A stretch of 64,000 nt of DNA from Erythrobacter sp. NAP1. GTDB taxonomy: Bacteria; Pseudomonadota; Alphaproteobacteria; Sphingomonadales; Sphingomonadaceae. Position numbers and translations under genes: made by a program. This document shows, piece after piece, positions 44,118 to 54,000 of the stretch (within the stretch, counting starts at the first letter, position 1; every line of letters starts with the position of its first letter). The DNA lies in assembly GCF_000152865.1 (NCBI RefSeq), contig NZ_CH672390.1:1612001-1676000 (forward strand), written 5' to 3'. The notes beneath the pieces were generated by a model. The model was not told where the DNA came from and made no database searches. It saw only the letters and a list, made by a program, of their open reading frames with translations.

Positions 44118-45089
44118 ATGCGCTTGCCTTTTTCTACCTCCCTCAGCACCGCCGCGCTGGCGATCGCAGCCGCCTCGCCCGTGGCGCTTCAGGCGCAAGA
44201 CAGCTCCGAAACCGTAAGCATCCGCACTGCGGAGCCCGAGATCGAGGTCACGGCAGAGCGTCCCTTGCGAGAAGACGAAGTCAGGCAGGGCGTCAAAGAC
44301 ATCGCTCACAGCCGCCGTCCCAAAGAGGCAATCCCGCGCTTCATTGACCCTCTGTGCCTGACCGTGGTCGGGCTGGGCGCCGAATTGAGCGAGCGCGTGG
44401 CGCAGCGGGTCCGCACGAATGCGCAGGATGCGGGGCTGGAACTGGGAGAGCCTGATTGCACCGCCAACGCCGTTATCATGGTTGTCGATCGCCCCGGCGT
44501 CCTCGTCGACCGCTTGCGCCGCGAGCGCCCGCAAATCTTCAACGCCGCTGCCGTCCGCGATATTCGCACCGAGATCAATCGCGGCCTGCCGTTCGTTGCG
44601 TGGAATATCGAGGGCGTCCAGTCGCGCCTGGCTCGCTCAGCGAACGAACAAAACTCCGGAGCGATTGCCGGGTCTGGTTTCCTTTTCGACGATGCGGGCG
44701 CCAATGTTGCGCAGGAAAGGGAATATGGCGCTTCGCGGTTCAGAGCATCGCTCCCGCGCACCCGGAGCAGCAGCTTCATCGTGTTCGATGTGCGGCAATT
44801 GGAAAACGTGCACCTCAATCAACTCGCCGACTTCGCCACGTTACAATTGCTCGGATCACCGCGCAGGAATTACGACGCGAACAATCTGGCTGCGGCGTCG
44901 ATCCTGACTCTGTTTGATGGCGATGTGCTCACCGGACCTCAGTCGCTCACGCAGCTCGACAAGGCCTATCTGCGCGGCCTTTACACGATGCCGCCAGGCA
45001 CGTGGGGAAGCCGCCTCGAGACGTACTCGAAGCGGGCCTACGAGGAGATCGCCGGGGCCGAGGCGGCTCGCGAACAAGCCGCCCCGTAG
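44118..45089 (+). CDS. Secreted protein of unknown function in protease cluster
   Basis: A 323-residue protein with a signal peptide (residues 1-25, VALQAQDSS). The middle contains a Gly/Arg/Leu-rich alpha+beta region and single cysteines in DPLCLTV and EPDCTANAV, which may pair in the periplasm. I do not recognise a family. It is co-directional with the protease and membrane-protein genes, 82 bases after them, so it may be exported to the same compartment. It converges on the dioxygenase gene. Confidence 0.68.
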   Translation: MRLPFSTSLSTAALAIAAASPVALQAQDSSETVSIRTAEPEIEVTAERPLREDEVRQGVKDIAHSRRPKEAIPRFIDPLCLTVVGLGAELSERVAQRVRTNAQDAGLELGEPDCTANAVIMVVDRPGVLVDRLRRERPQIFNAAAVRDIRTEINRGLPFVAWNIEGVQSRLARSANEQNSGAIAGSGFLFDDAGANVAQEREYGASRFRASLPRTRSSSFIVFDVRQLENVHLNQLADFATLQLLGSPRRNYDANNLAAASILTLFDGDVLTGPQSLTQLDKAYLRGLYTMPPGTWGSRLETYSKRAYEEIAGAEAAREQAAP

Positions 45090-45098
45090 CAGGACGGC

Positions 45099-45926
45099 TC
45101 AGGCAGCCAGCGCCTCACCCGACAGCGTGATGCGGTGCATCTCGCGGTAGTGGCCCTGATAATCGTTCATTGCATTGTGCCACGTCGTGCGATTGTCCCA
45201 GATCGCGATCGTACCGGGCTTCCACTGTAGGCGGCACTGGTTGTCGTCCGTCAGCGCAGCATCATACAGGCGCTGCAACAGCGGCATGCTTTCCTCGCGC
45301 GTGCGACCGACAAAGTTGATCGTGAAGGCGCGGTTTACATAGAGCAGCTTTCGCCCGGTATGCGGGTGGCGGATCACGACCGGGTGGACTGCTCCGGTCT
45401 TGAGATCATGCCCGCGAAGGCTCCGACCCATGTCGGTCTGCGCATACAGCCCATCGGCCTTGTAGATGTGGTCGGCGGTGTGAAACGCTTCAAGGCCTTC
45501 GATCTCGTCCTTGAGGTCCTGCGATAACGCATCATAGGCCGCTCCCATGTGCGCCCACATCGTGTCGCCGCCCTTAGGGGGTAGTTCGCGCGCGACCAGC
45601 ACCGATCCCATCGCCGGAATCTGGTCATACGAATGGTCGGTGTGCCAATCGCCGCCGATATTGGTCTGCTGATCGGGGTCCTTTTTGACCACCGCGATCT
45701 CGGCATAGTCTTCGGTCAGCGGGAAATAGTTGTTCACATCGATCCCGCCCCAGCGCTTGCCGAAGGTGATATGGTCTTGCTTCGAGAATTCCTGATCGCG
45801 GAACACAGCAACACCGTGCTCGTAAATCGCATTCTTGATGTCCTGCATTTCCGCGTCGCTGCACGAAGCCAGCGAGACACCGGAAACCTCGACACCGCAT
45901 TTGGGTGCCATCGGGGTCATTTGCAT
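45099..45926 (-). CDS. TauD/TfdA-family alpha-ketoglutarate dioxygenase
   Basis: A 275-residue Fe(II)/2-oxoglutarate dioxygenase. The iron triad is H-T-D in GGDWHTDHSY, with the distal His in RTTWHNAMND; the 2-oxoglutarate Arg is in GHYREMHRITL. The start ATG at 45926 has GGAGAGGAACTT before it; nine bases upstream is another possible start. The family includes taurine and alkylsulfate dioxygenases; the substrate here is unknown. A TetR-type palindrome lies 63 bases upstream of the start. Confidence 0.9.
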   Translation of the reverse strand: MQMTPMAPKCGVEVSGVSLASCSDAEMQDIKNAIYEHGVAVFRDQEFSKQDHITFGKRWGGIDVNNYFPLTEDYAEIAVVKKDPDQQTNIGGDWHTDHSYDQIPAMGSVLVARELPPKGGDTMWAHMGAAYDALSQDLKDEIEGLEAFHTADHIYKADGLYAQTDMGRSLRGHDLKTGAVHPVVIRHPHTGRKLLYVNRAFTINFVGRTREESMPLLQRLYDAALTDDNQCRLQWKPGTIAIWDNRTTWHNAMNDYQGHYREMHRITLSGEALAA

Positions 45927-45988
45927 AAGTTCCTCTCCCACTTTTGCTGGCTGAGTACCACGGCCTTGCCAGCTTTGCACGCGCTTTA

Positions 45989-46004
45989 CTTACCGGTCGG
46001 TAAG
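45989..46004. promoter_or_regulatory. TetR-type operator CTTACCG-GT-CGGTAAG
   Basis: A perfect 7-base inverted repeat around GT, between the dioxygenase (start 45926) and the atp operon (start 46204). The form TTACCGGTCGGTAA is close to many TetR-family sites. Its distance from the dioxygenase start is right for a repressor. No TetR gene is in the window. The rest of the 277-base gap shows no other feature I can support. Confidence 0.55.
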
Positions 46005-46203
46005 CAAAATGTCCAGCGTTTTGGCGTTGCAGGCAGCGGCGCGGTTAAGGCGTGGACAGGTCATCCAATCTGACCACCCGGCTTGCGGAATCAGAATCGA
46101 ATTGCTAGGCGCGCGCCAGCTTCGGCGCAGAGGCCCCTTGCCCCCTGCAGATTCCCCGAGAGCGTCAGTTGTTTTCTTCACTCCTCAAAGAGGATCTAAA
46201 CGC

Positions 46204-46758
46204 GTGGATAATTCCGCCGGTATTCAGGCTAGCCTTGCAGGCCGTTATGCCTCGGCCCTGTTCGATCTGGCTTCCGAAAACGGAACCGTCACTTCGGTCG
46301 AATCCGATCTCGAAACGCTCGGCGCTGCGCTGAGTGAGTCGGACGATCTGGCCGCTGCGACCACCAACCCGGAACTCTCGCGCGCACAACAAGGTGCCGC
46401 AGTTTCCGCAGTGGCCAAGCACCTCGAGCTGAGCGAGCTCACCACGAATTTTCTCGGCGTGCTCGCGGGCAATCGCCGTCTGTCGAAGCTGCCCGAAATG
46501 ATTGCCGCATTCAAAACCATCGCCGCGGCACAGCGCGGTGAGGTGTCGGCCAATGTCACCAGCGCGCACAAGCTGACCGATGCTCAGCTTGCAACGCTGA
46601 AGGACAAGCTCACGGCCCGCGTTGGCCGCACTGTCATGCTTACAGCCGACGAAGATCCTGACCTTCTGGGCGGGCTCGTCGTCACCATTGGATCGCAGCG
46701 CATTGATGCCTCGATCCGCACTCGCCTTAATTCTCTCGCCCAGGCCATGAAGGCTTAA
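46204..46758 (+). CDS. atpH: ATP synthase F1 subunit delta
   Basis: A 184-residue delta subunit that links the F1 head to the peripheral stalk. GTG start at 46204, with AGAGGA before it; the family pattern [14 protein letters not shown] opens the protein and [20 protein letters not shown] is the C-terminal signature. It is the first gene of the F1 operon atpHAGDC; the F0 genes are elsewhere, as in many alphaproteobacteria. Confidence 0.95.
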   Translation: MDNSAGIQASLAGRYASALFDLASENGTVTSVESDLETLGAALSESDDLAAATTNPELSRAQQGAAVSAVAKHLELSELTTNFLGVLAGNRRLSKLPEMIAAFKTIAAAQRGEVSANVTSAHKLTDAQLATLKDKLTARVGRTVMLTADEDPDLLGGLVVTIGSQRIDASIRTRLNSLAQAMKA

Positions 46759-48300
<1,542 letters not shown>

Positions 48301-48313
48301 GGAGCAAGGGTAA

Positions 48314-49183
48314 GTGCCCTCACTCAAGGAACTCAAAGGTCGGATCAACTCGGTCAAGTCGACCCAGAAGATCACCAAGGCCAAGCAGATGGTCGCCGCG
48401 GCCAAGCTGCGCCGTGCGCAGGCCGCTGCCGAAGCCGCACGCCCGTATCAGGAACGCCTGGCAGCTGTCATGGCGAGCCTTGCGGGCAAGGTTTCGGGCG
48501 ACAGCGCGCCCAAGCTTCTCGCAGGCACCGGCTCGGACCAGCGCAACCTTTTGGTTGTGGTGAACACCGACAAGGGCCTGTGCGGCGGTCTCAACTCCAA
48601 CCTCGTCAAGGCTGCCAAGGCCAAGGCGCAGGCGCTTCTTGCTGAAGGCAAGTCGGTCGAGTTCTACCTCGTCGGCAAGAAGGGCCGCGCGCCGCTCAAG
48701 CGCGAATATCCCGAGCGCATCGGCAACCACTTCGACACCTCGAATGTGAAGACGCCGGGCTTTGAAGAGGCCGATGCCATCGCTGCCGAGCTCATCCAGA
48801 TGTTCGAAGACGGCAGGTATGACGTTGCACACCTGATCTACCCGACCTTCCAGTCGGCACTGGTTCAGAACCCGACCGTCAACCAGCTGATCCCCGTCCC
48901 CTCACCTGACACGGCCGAGGAAACCGACGCCGTGGTCGAATACGAGCCGGGCGAAGAGGAAATCCTCGAAGAGCTGCTTCCGCGTTACGTGAAGACGCAG
49001 CTGTTCGGCTCGCTGCTTGAGCGTGAGGCATCGGAGCAAGGCGCTTCGATGACCGCGATGGACAACGCCACGCGCAACGCAGGCGACCTCATCAACAAGC
49101 TGACGATCCAGTACAACCGCAGCCGTCAGGCCGCGATTACCACCGAGCTGATCGAAATCATCGCAGGAGCCGAAGCACTATGA
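48314..49183 (+). CDS. atpG: ATP synthase F1 subunit gamma
   Basis: The central rotor-shaft subunit, 289 residues, starting with GTG at 48314. The N-terminal [27 protein letters not shown] helix and the C-terminal [19 protein letters not shown] helix are the family marks. Its stop overlaps the ATG of the inserted lipoprotein gene (ATGA), so translation is coupled. Confidence 0.96.
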   Translation: MPSLKELKGRINSVKSTQKITKAKQMVAAAKLRRAQAAAEAARPYQERLAAVMASLAGKVSGDSAPKLLAGTGSDQRNLLVVVNTDKGLCGGLNSNLVKAAKAKAQALLAEGKSVEFYLVGKKGRAPLKREYPERIGNHFDTSNVKTPGFEEADAIAAELIQMFEDGRYDVAHLIYPTFQSALVQNPTVNQLIPVPSPDTAEETDAVVEYEPGEEEILEELLPRYVKTQLFGSLLEREASEQGASMTAMDNATRNAGDLINKLTIQYNRSRQAAITTELIEIIAGAEAL

Positions 49184-49614
49184 AGACCCTCAAGACTTTT
49201 GTAGCCTGCACTGTCATCCTCGGTCTTGCTGCCTGCGCAGCTCCTGCTGAGGAAGAAGGCGCCGGCGATGACGTCGATGTGGCGACCGTCAGCACCGCCA
49301 ACGATGACACGGTTGGCGATGCGGGCGATCCGCCCAGCATGGAAACCGTCAGCATGGCGCTCGGCGAGGCCTGCACCGGCTTTGGCACCGAGGTTCGCTC
49401 GGCAACCTGCGTTGCGACCGACCTTGCACAGAGCTTCACCTGCGATTTCGCGCTGGCGAGCGACCCGGAAGGCGTGACCCGCGAACTTACACTCACCCAG
49501 TCCGATGACGCATGGGCCGTCGAACAGGAGCCGCAATTCTGCTCCTCGCTCGAACGCGCCGACGCGATGGCCGATCAACCGGCAAGCGCGAACGTCCCTA
49601 CCCAGCCCGAATAA
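49180..49614 (+). CDS. Lipoprotein gene inside the atp operon
   Basis: A 144-residue lipoprotein between atpG and atpD. The signal peptide ends in LGLAAC (lipidated Cys19). The mature part is acidic, starting [13 protein letters not shown], with three cysteines (EACTGF, ATCVATD, FTCDFAL) and a fourth near the end (PQFCSS), a pattern for disulfides. I know no ATP-synthase subunit of this kind. The ATG overlaps the atpG stop by four bases, so it is coupled to F1 gene translation. Confidence 0.75.
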   Translation: MKTLKTFVACTVILGLAACAAPAEEEGAGDDVDVATVSTANDDTVGDAGDPPSMETVSMALGEACTGFGTEVRSATCVATDLAQSFTCDFALASDPEGVTRELTLTQSDDAWAVEQEPQFCSSLERADAMADQPASANVPTQPE

Positions 49615-51120
<1,506 letters not shown>

Positions 51121-51125
51121 GGGAT

Positions 51126-51308
51126 ATGTCGGAAACGCTCGACCTGGCAAACTGCGTCAATGCGGTTTGCCCATGGTCGGGCGATCCGGTCTCAGGTGAC
51201 AGCCTGACCCTTTATCGCGGCAAGGTCGTCGGATTTTGCAATCCGGGCTGCCGCGACAAATTTGAGAAGGCCACATCTTCATTCGATGCGGCGATTGACG
51301 GAAACTGA
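51126..51308 (+). CDS. Small cysteine-rich (YHS/TRASH-like) protein in atp operon
   Basis: A 60-residue protein five bases after atpD and three before atpC. Cysteines C10, C15, C38 and C42 stand in a pattern (CPWSGDPVS ... YRGKVVGFCNPGCRDKFE) that matches YHS/TRASH metal-binding modules, where CxxxC follows a small beta-hairpin. Metal binding is therefore likely. No subunit of F1 is known to look like this, so its place in the operon is unexplained. Confidence 0.7.
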   Translation: MSETLDLANCVNAVCPWSGDPVSGDSLTLYRGKVVGFCNPGCRDKFEKATSSFDAAIDGN

Positions 51309-51311
51309 TCG

Positions 51312-51569
51312 ATGGCACTCCACTTCGAACTCGTAACCCCTGCAAAGCTGGTCCGCAGCGAGGACGTCCACATGGTCGTCGTCCCCGGCACCGAAGGCGA
51401 ATTCGGCGTTCTCGAAGGCCACGCGCCTTTCATGAGCACGATCCGCGACGGCGCTGTGCAGGTCTACAAGACCGAAGGCGCTGCGCCCGAAACCATCGAA
51501 GTGCGCGGCGGCTTTGCTGAAGTCGGCGACACTGGCCTGACTGTTCTCGCCGAGCATGTCGGCGAGTAA
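51312..51569 (+). CDS. atpC: ATP synthase F1 subunit epsilon (short form)
   Basis: An 85-residue epsilon subunit with the N-terminal beta-sandwich ([37 protein letters not shown], given only by its ends: starts FELVTPAKL, ends GHAPF) that contacts the rotor. The usual C-terminal two-helix domain (residues ~90-135 in most bacteria) is missing, as in some other alphaproteobacteria, so autoinhibition by that domain is not possible. The 3' end is duplicated directly after the stop (51573-51608). Confidence 0.93.
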   Translation: MALHFELVTPAKLVRSEDVHMVVVPGTEGEFGVLEGHAPFMSTIRDGAVQVYKTEGAAPETIEVRGGFAEVGDTGLTVLAEHVGE

Positions 51570-51608
51570 CGGGGCCTGACTGTGCTCGCGGAGCACGTCG
51601 AAGGGTAA
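51534..51608 (+). repeat. In-frame tandem duplication of the atpC 3' end
   Basis: The last 36 bases of atpC (51534-51569) are repeated at 51573-51608, 39 bases (13 codons) downstream and in the same frame. Both copies encode GLTVLAEHV before their own TAA. The differences inside the nine shared codons (GTT/GTG, GCC/GCG, CAT/CAC) are synonymous. The second copy is cut off from atpC by its stop codon, so it is untranslated unless read through. Confidence 0.85.
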
Positions 51609-51640
51609 GTAAATCTTTACCAAGAATTGCGATGTGATTG

Positions 51641-51669
51641 GGGCGGCCTGCGGGTCGCCCTTTTCTTTT
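51641..51669 (+). terminator. Intrinsic terminator of the atp operon
   Basis: GGGCGGCC and GGTCGCCC pair (one G-T wobble) with a TGCG loop, followed by TTTTCTTTT. It lies 32 bases after the second copy of the atpC end. Confidence 0.85.
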
Positions 51670-51733
51670 GGGATTTCAGGCGGGAACGGGATCAAATGTC
51701 CCAGCACCGGTGAGGGAGCCAGGTAGTCATCGC

Positions 51734-52732
51734 ATGAAAATTCGCGGCATCAACATTGGCTATCTGACGGTTGTAGCGGTCGCGCTGATCGCGTTGCTGG
51801 CACCCGTGCCAGACAACAATCGCGGTAATGCGTTTATCAATCTCGTCCTTCTCCTGACGCCGGTCTTCGCGATTTTCTTTCTTCTCCGCCCGGTGATCGC
51901 TCGCAATCCAAATCCGGTGTCGCAACTGGCCGCCGATTTTCGCGCACATTGGCCGAAGGTGGTTTGGGCCGGTGCACTCTATCTTTCACTGGCGATGTCG
52001 CTCGAAGTGTTCAGCGGGATCAAGAAATCGATCCCCTTTGTGATGCCGTTCTATCTCGACCCGTTCCTTGTCGAACTGGACCGTAAGATATTCTTCGGCA
52101 CCGACCCATGGCGTATCACCCATGCGCTGTTCGGTTGGGCCACCGGACAGATCGTCTGGCTCTACAATGCGTGGCACATGGTCCATATCGGGCTAGCGGT
52201 GTGGGTCGCCTTCTCCTTCAACGAAGCGCAGAAAATCCGCTTTGCCCTCGTCCTGCAATTCACCTGGCTTTTCTTGGGTGGCGGGCTCGCCATGTTGATG
52301 GCATCGGTCGGACCGGTGATGGTCGGAGACTTCTTCGGCGACCGCAGTTTCGATCTGATGCTCGCAGTGCTGTCTGATCAAGCGCCTTCGGTGATCTTGG
52401 TGAAAGATACGCTGATCGACACCATGGACAATCCCCTGCTCATCAGCGGTATCTCGGCCATGCCGTCGATCCACGTGGCGATTTCGGTAGCGGCTGCTCT
52501 ATGGCTCCAGCAACAAGGGTCGAGAGTGCTGACGGTGATCGGTTGGGCCTATGCGGCGGTAATCTACATCGGCTCGATCCACCTCGGCTGGCATTATGCG
52601 ACAGACGGCATGGTGTCCGCACCTCTGGTTATCCTCGTGTGGTGGCTGGCCGGAAAATACGTCGACTGGCTGCAAGGACGAGAGTTTGCGATCGCCTTGC
52701 CTGCTCCCGTCGCCGAACAAGAACCCGGCTGA
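51734..52732 (+). CDS. PAP2-superfamily membrane protein
   Basis: A 332-residue membrane protein with about six to eight helices. The C-terminal PAP2 (phosphatidic acid phosphatase type 2) signature is seen as SAMPSIHVAISVAAAL and HLGWHYATDGMVSAPL, where the His residues of the acid phosphatase triad lie. It may act on lipid phosphates or related molecules such as undecaprenyl pyrophosphate. The ATG is at 51734. It is behind the atp terminator, so it is a separate transcription unit. Confidence 0.85.
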   Translation: MKIRGINIGYLTVVAVALIALLAPVPDNNRGNAFINLVLLLTPVFAIFFLLRPVIARNPNPVSQLAADFRAHWPKVVWAGALYLSLAMSLEVFSGIKKSIPFVMPFYLDPFLVELDRKIFFGTDPWRITHALFGWATGQIVWLYNAWHMVHIGLAVWVAFSFNEAQKIRFALVLQFTWLFLGGGLAMLMASVGPVMVGDFFGDRSFDLMLAVLSDQAPSVILVKDTLIDTMDNPLLISGISAMPSIHVAISVAAALWLQQQGSRVLTVIGWAYAAVIYIGSIHLGWHYATDGMVSAPLVILVWWLAGKYVDWLQGREFAIALPAPVAEQEPG

Positions 52733-52759
52733 GATACGGCGACGGGCGCCTATCGGGCC

Positions 52760-53248
52760 TCAGGAGCTCTGGCGCTGAACCCACCCGGCAATCTCCATCA
52801 TATGCTCAGGCGTCGAGTTCATTGCCGCTTCCTGCATGATCGAGGCGAGCGTCTTCGACTCAAGCGCGCTGCGATAGGCCTGTTCGGCAGCCGCGAAGGC
52901 CGCTGCAATCTCGCAGGGGCGTTTGCATTCGGAGCGCTCGAGGCCGCATGGTCCGTTTTGACGGATCTCGGTGCACCGAAAGGCGGGCGACGGTCCTTCG
53001 ATGGCAATGACGATGTCGAGAAGAGTTATGGCATCCGGCGACTGCGCAAGGCGATAGCCGCCGCCCTTCCCGCGAACCGATTGCGCAATTCCTGCACGGC
53101 GTAGCGCCTGCATCTGTTTCGATAGATAAGCGGCGGGAAGCTCGAAAAACTCGGCAAGTGCATCGACGCTAAGGCCCTTTCCCTCGGGCAACAGCGCGAT
53201 GATGGTGCAAACATGCGTCGTCCACTCGATGCCTTTGGCCAGTTGCAC
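52760..53248 (-). CDS. Rrf2-family Fe-S-type transcriptional regulator
   Basis: A 162-residue Rrf2 regulator. The winged helix (~10-75) has LSVDALAEFFELPAAYLSKQM and the KGGGYRL wing. Four cysteines, C92, C101, C108 and C112, lie in the loop where IscR/NsrR-like proteins hold an Fe-S cluster (typically three), so it probably senses redox, NO or iron-sulfur status. It diverges from a haem-protein-like gene over a 63-base gap filled by a 50-base palindrome, which strongly suggests joint regulation. Confidence 0.9.
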   Translation of the reverse strand: MQLAKGIEWTTHVCTIIALLPEGKGLSVDALAEFFELPAAYLSKQMQALRRAGIAQSVRGKGGGYRLAQSPDAITLLDIVIAIEGPSPAFRCTEIRQNGPCGLERSECKRPCEIAAAFAAAEQAYRSALESKTLASIMQEAAMNSTPEHMMEIAGWVQRQSS

Positions 53249-53254
53249 TCTTGA

Positions 53255-53304
53255 CTCCTTAATTGGACATTCTTTATCCGGATAAAAGATATCCGATTAA
53301 GGAG
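53255..53304. promoter_or_regulatory. 50-bp near-perfect palindrome between divergent genes
   Basis: The region is symmetric about 53279/53280: CTCCTTAAT ... TTTATCC|GGATAAA ... ATTAAGGAG, with four mismatched pairs in 25. It covers the ribosome-site bases of the rightward gene and the 5' edge of the leftward gene, with one GANTC site (53253) at the border. Symmetric operators of this type serve both promoters, so the Rrf2 protein is likely to bind here and control both. Confidence 0.7.
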
Positions 53305-53311
53305 CGATGCC

Positions 53312-53929
53312 ATGCGAGTTGAAGCGAAGCAAGCCCACCGCCGCCTTGCACTTTTCATAGGGCTCTTTCTCGCAGTGCATTTCGCAGCGCATTTCAGCGC
53401 GGTAGGCTCGATCGCGGCTCAGGATCTCGTCCTGCGATGGGGCCGCGCTGTCTATCGGGTTCCTGTGATAGAAGCTGCTCTGGTGCTTGCGCTCGCTGTG
53501 CAGGTCGTCCTTGGGATCGGTCTCCTGCGTCGGATAACCAAGCGCTCTCGCAAGGATTTCTGGCACTGGGTCCAGTTCGCCAGCGGATGCTATCTCGTCT
53601 ATTTCATCGTGATGCATACCAGCGCGGCGCTCATCACGCGCCTTGCGTTCGGTCTCGACACCAATTTCTATTGGGCGGCGGGGACGCTCGTTCTCGATCC
53701 GCTTCGGTACGGTTTTGCACCCTATTACGTGCTCGCCGTCATGGCGATCACCGGCCACCTGTTAGCCGCGCTCCACTTTCGCAAGGCTCGCCGCTGGCAC
53801 AAGCCAGCGCTGGCGCTTGGTCCGCTCGCAGGTGTCGCGATCGTCCTGGCCTATGGCGGCGCATTCTACGCAATCGAATTACCCGCCGAGCACCATGTCT
53901 ATTTCGAATATTATCCAGGAGTGTCCTGA
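53312..53929 (+). CDS. Cytochrome b-like membrane protein
   Basis: A 205-residue membrane protein with five likely helices (about 10-30, 55-72, 88-108, 138-157, 168-188). Histidines at 23, 27, 102, 149 and 155 lie in or near helices in the manner of haem-binding four/five-helix cytochrome b proteins (SdhC/FrdC- or NarI-like). I do not recognise a known family for certain. It is divergent from an Rrf2-type redox regulator, which favours an electron-transfer function. GGAG precedes the ATG at 53312. Confidence 0.72.
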   Translation: MRVEAKQAHRRLALFIGLFLAVHFAAHFSAVGSIAAQDLVLRWGRAVYRVPVIEAALVLALAVQVVLGIGLLRRITKRSRKDFWHWVQFASGCYLVYFIVMHTSAALITRLAFGLDTNFYWAAGTLVLDPLRYGFAPYYVLAVMAITGHLLAALHFRKARRWHKPALALGPLAGVAIVLAYGGAFYAIELPAEHHVYFEYYPGVS

Positions 53930-54000
53930 CCGCATTTAGCCCTTCACAATCAAAGGCTCTCCATGCACAAACATTCCCGAAACCCCCAAGGAGAGGACCT

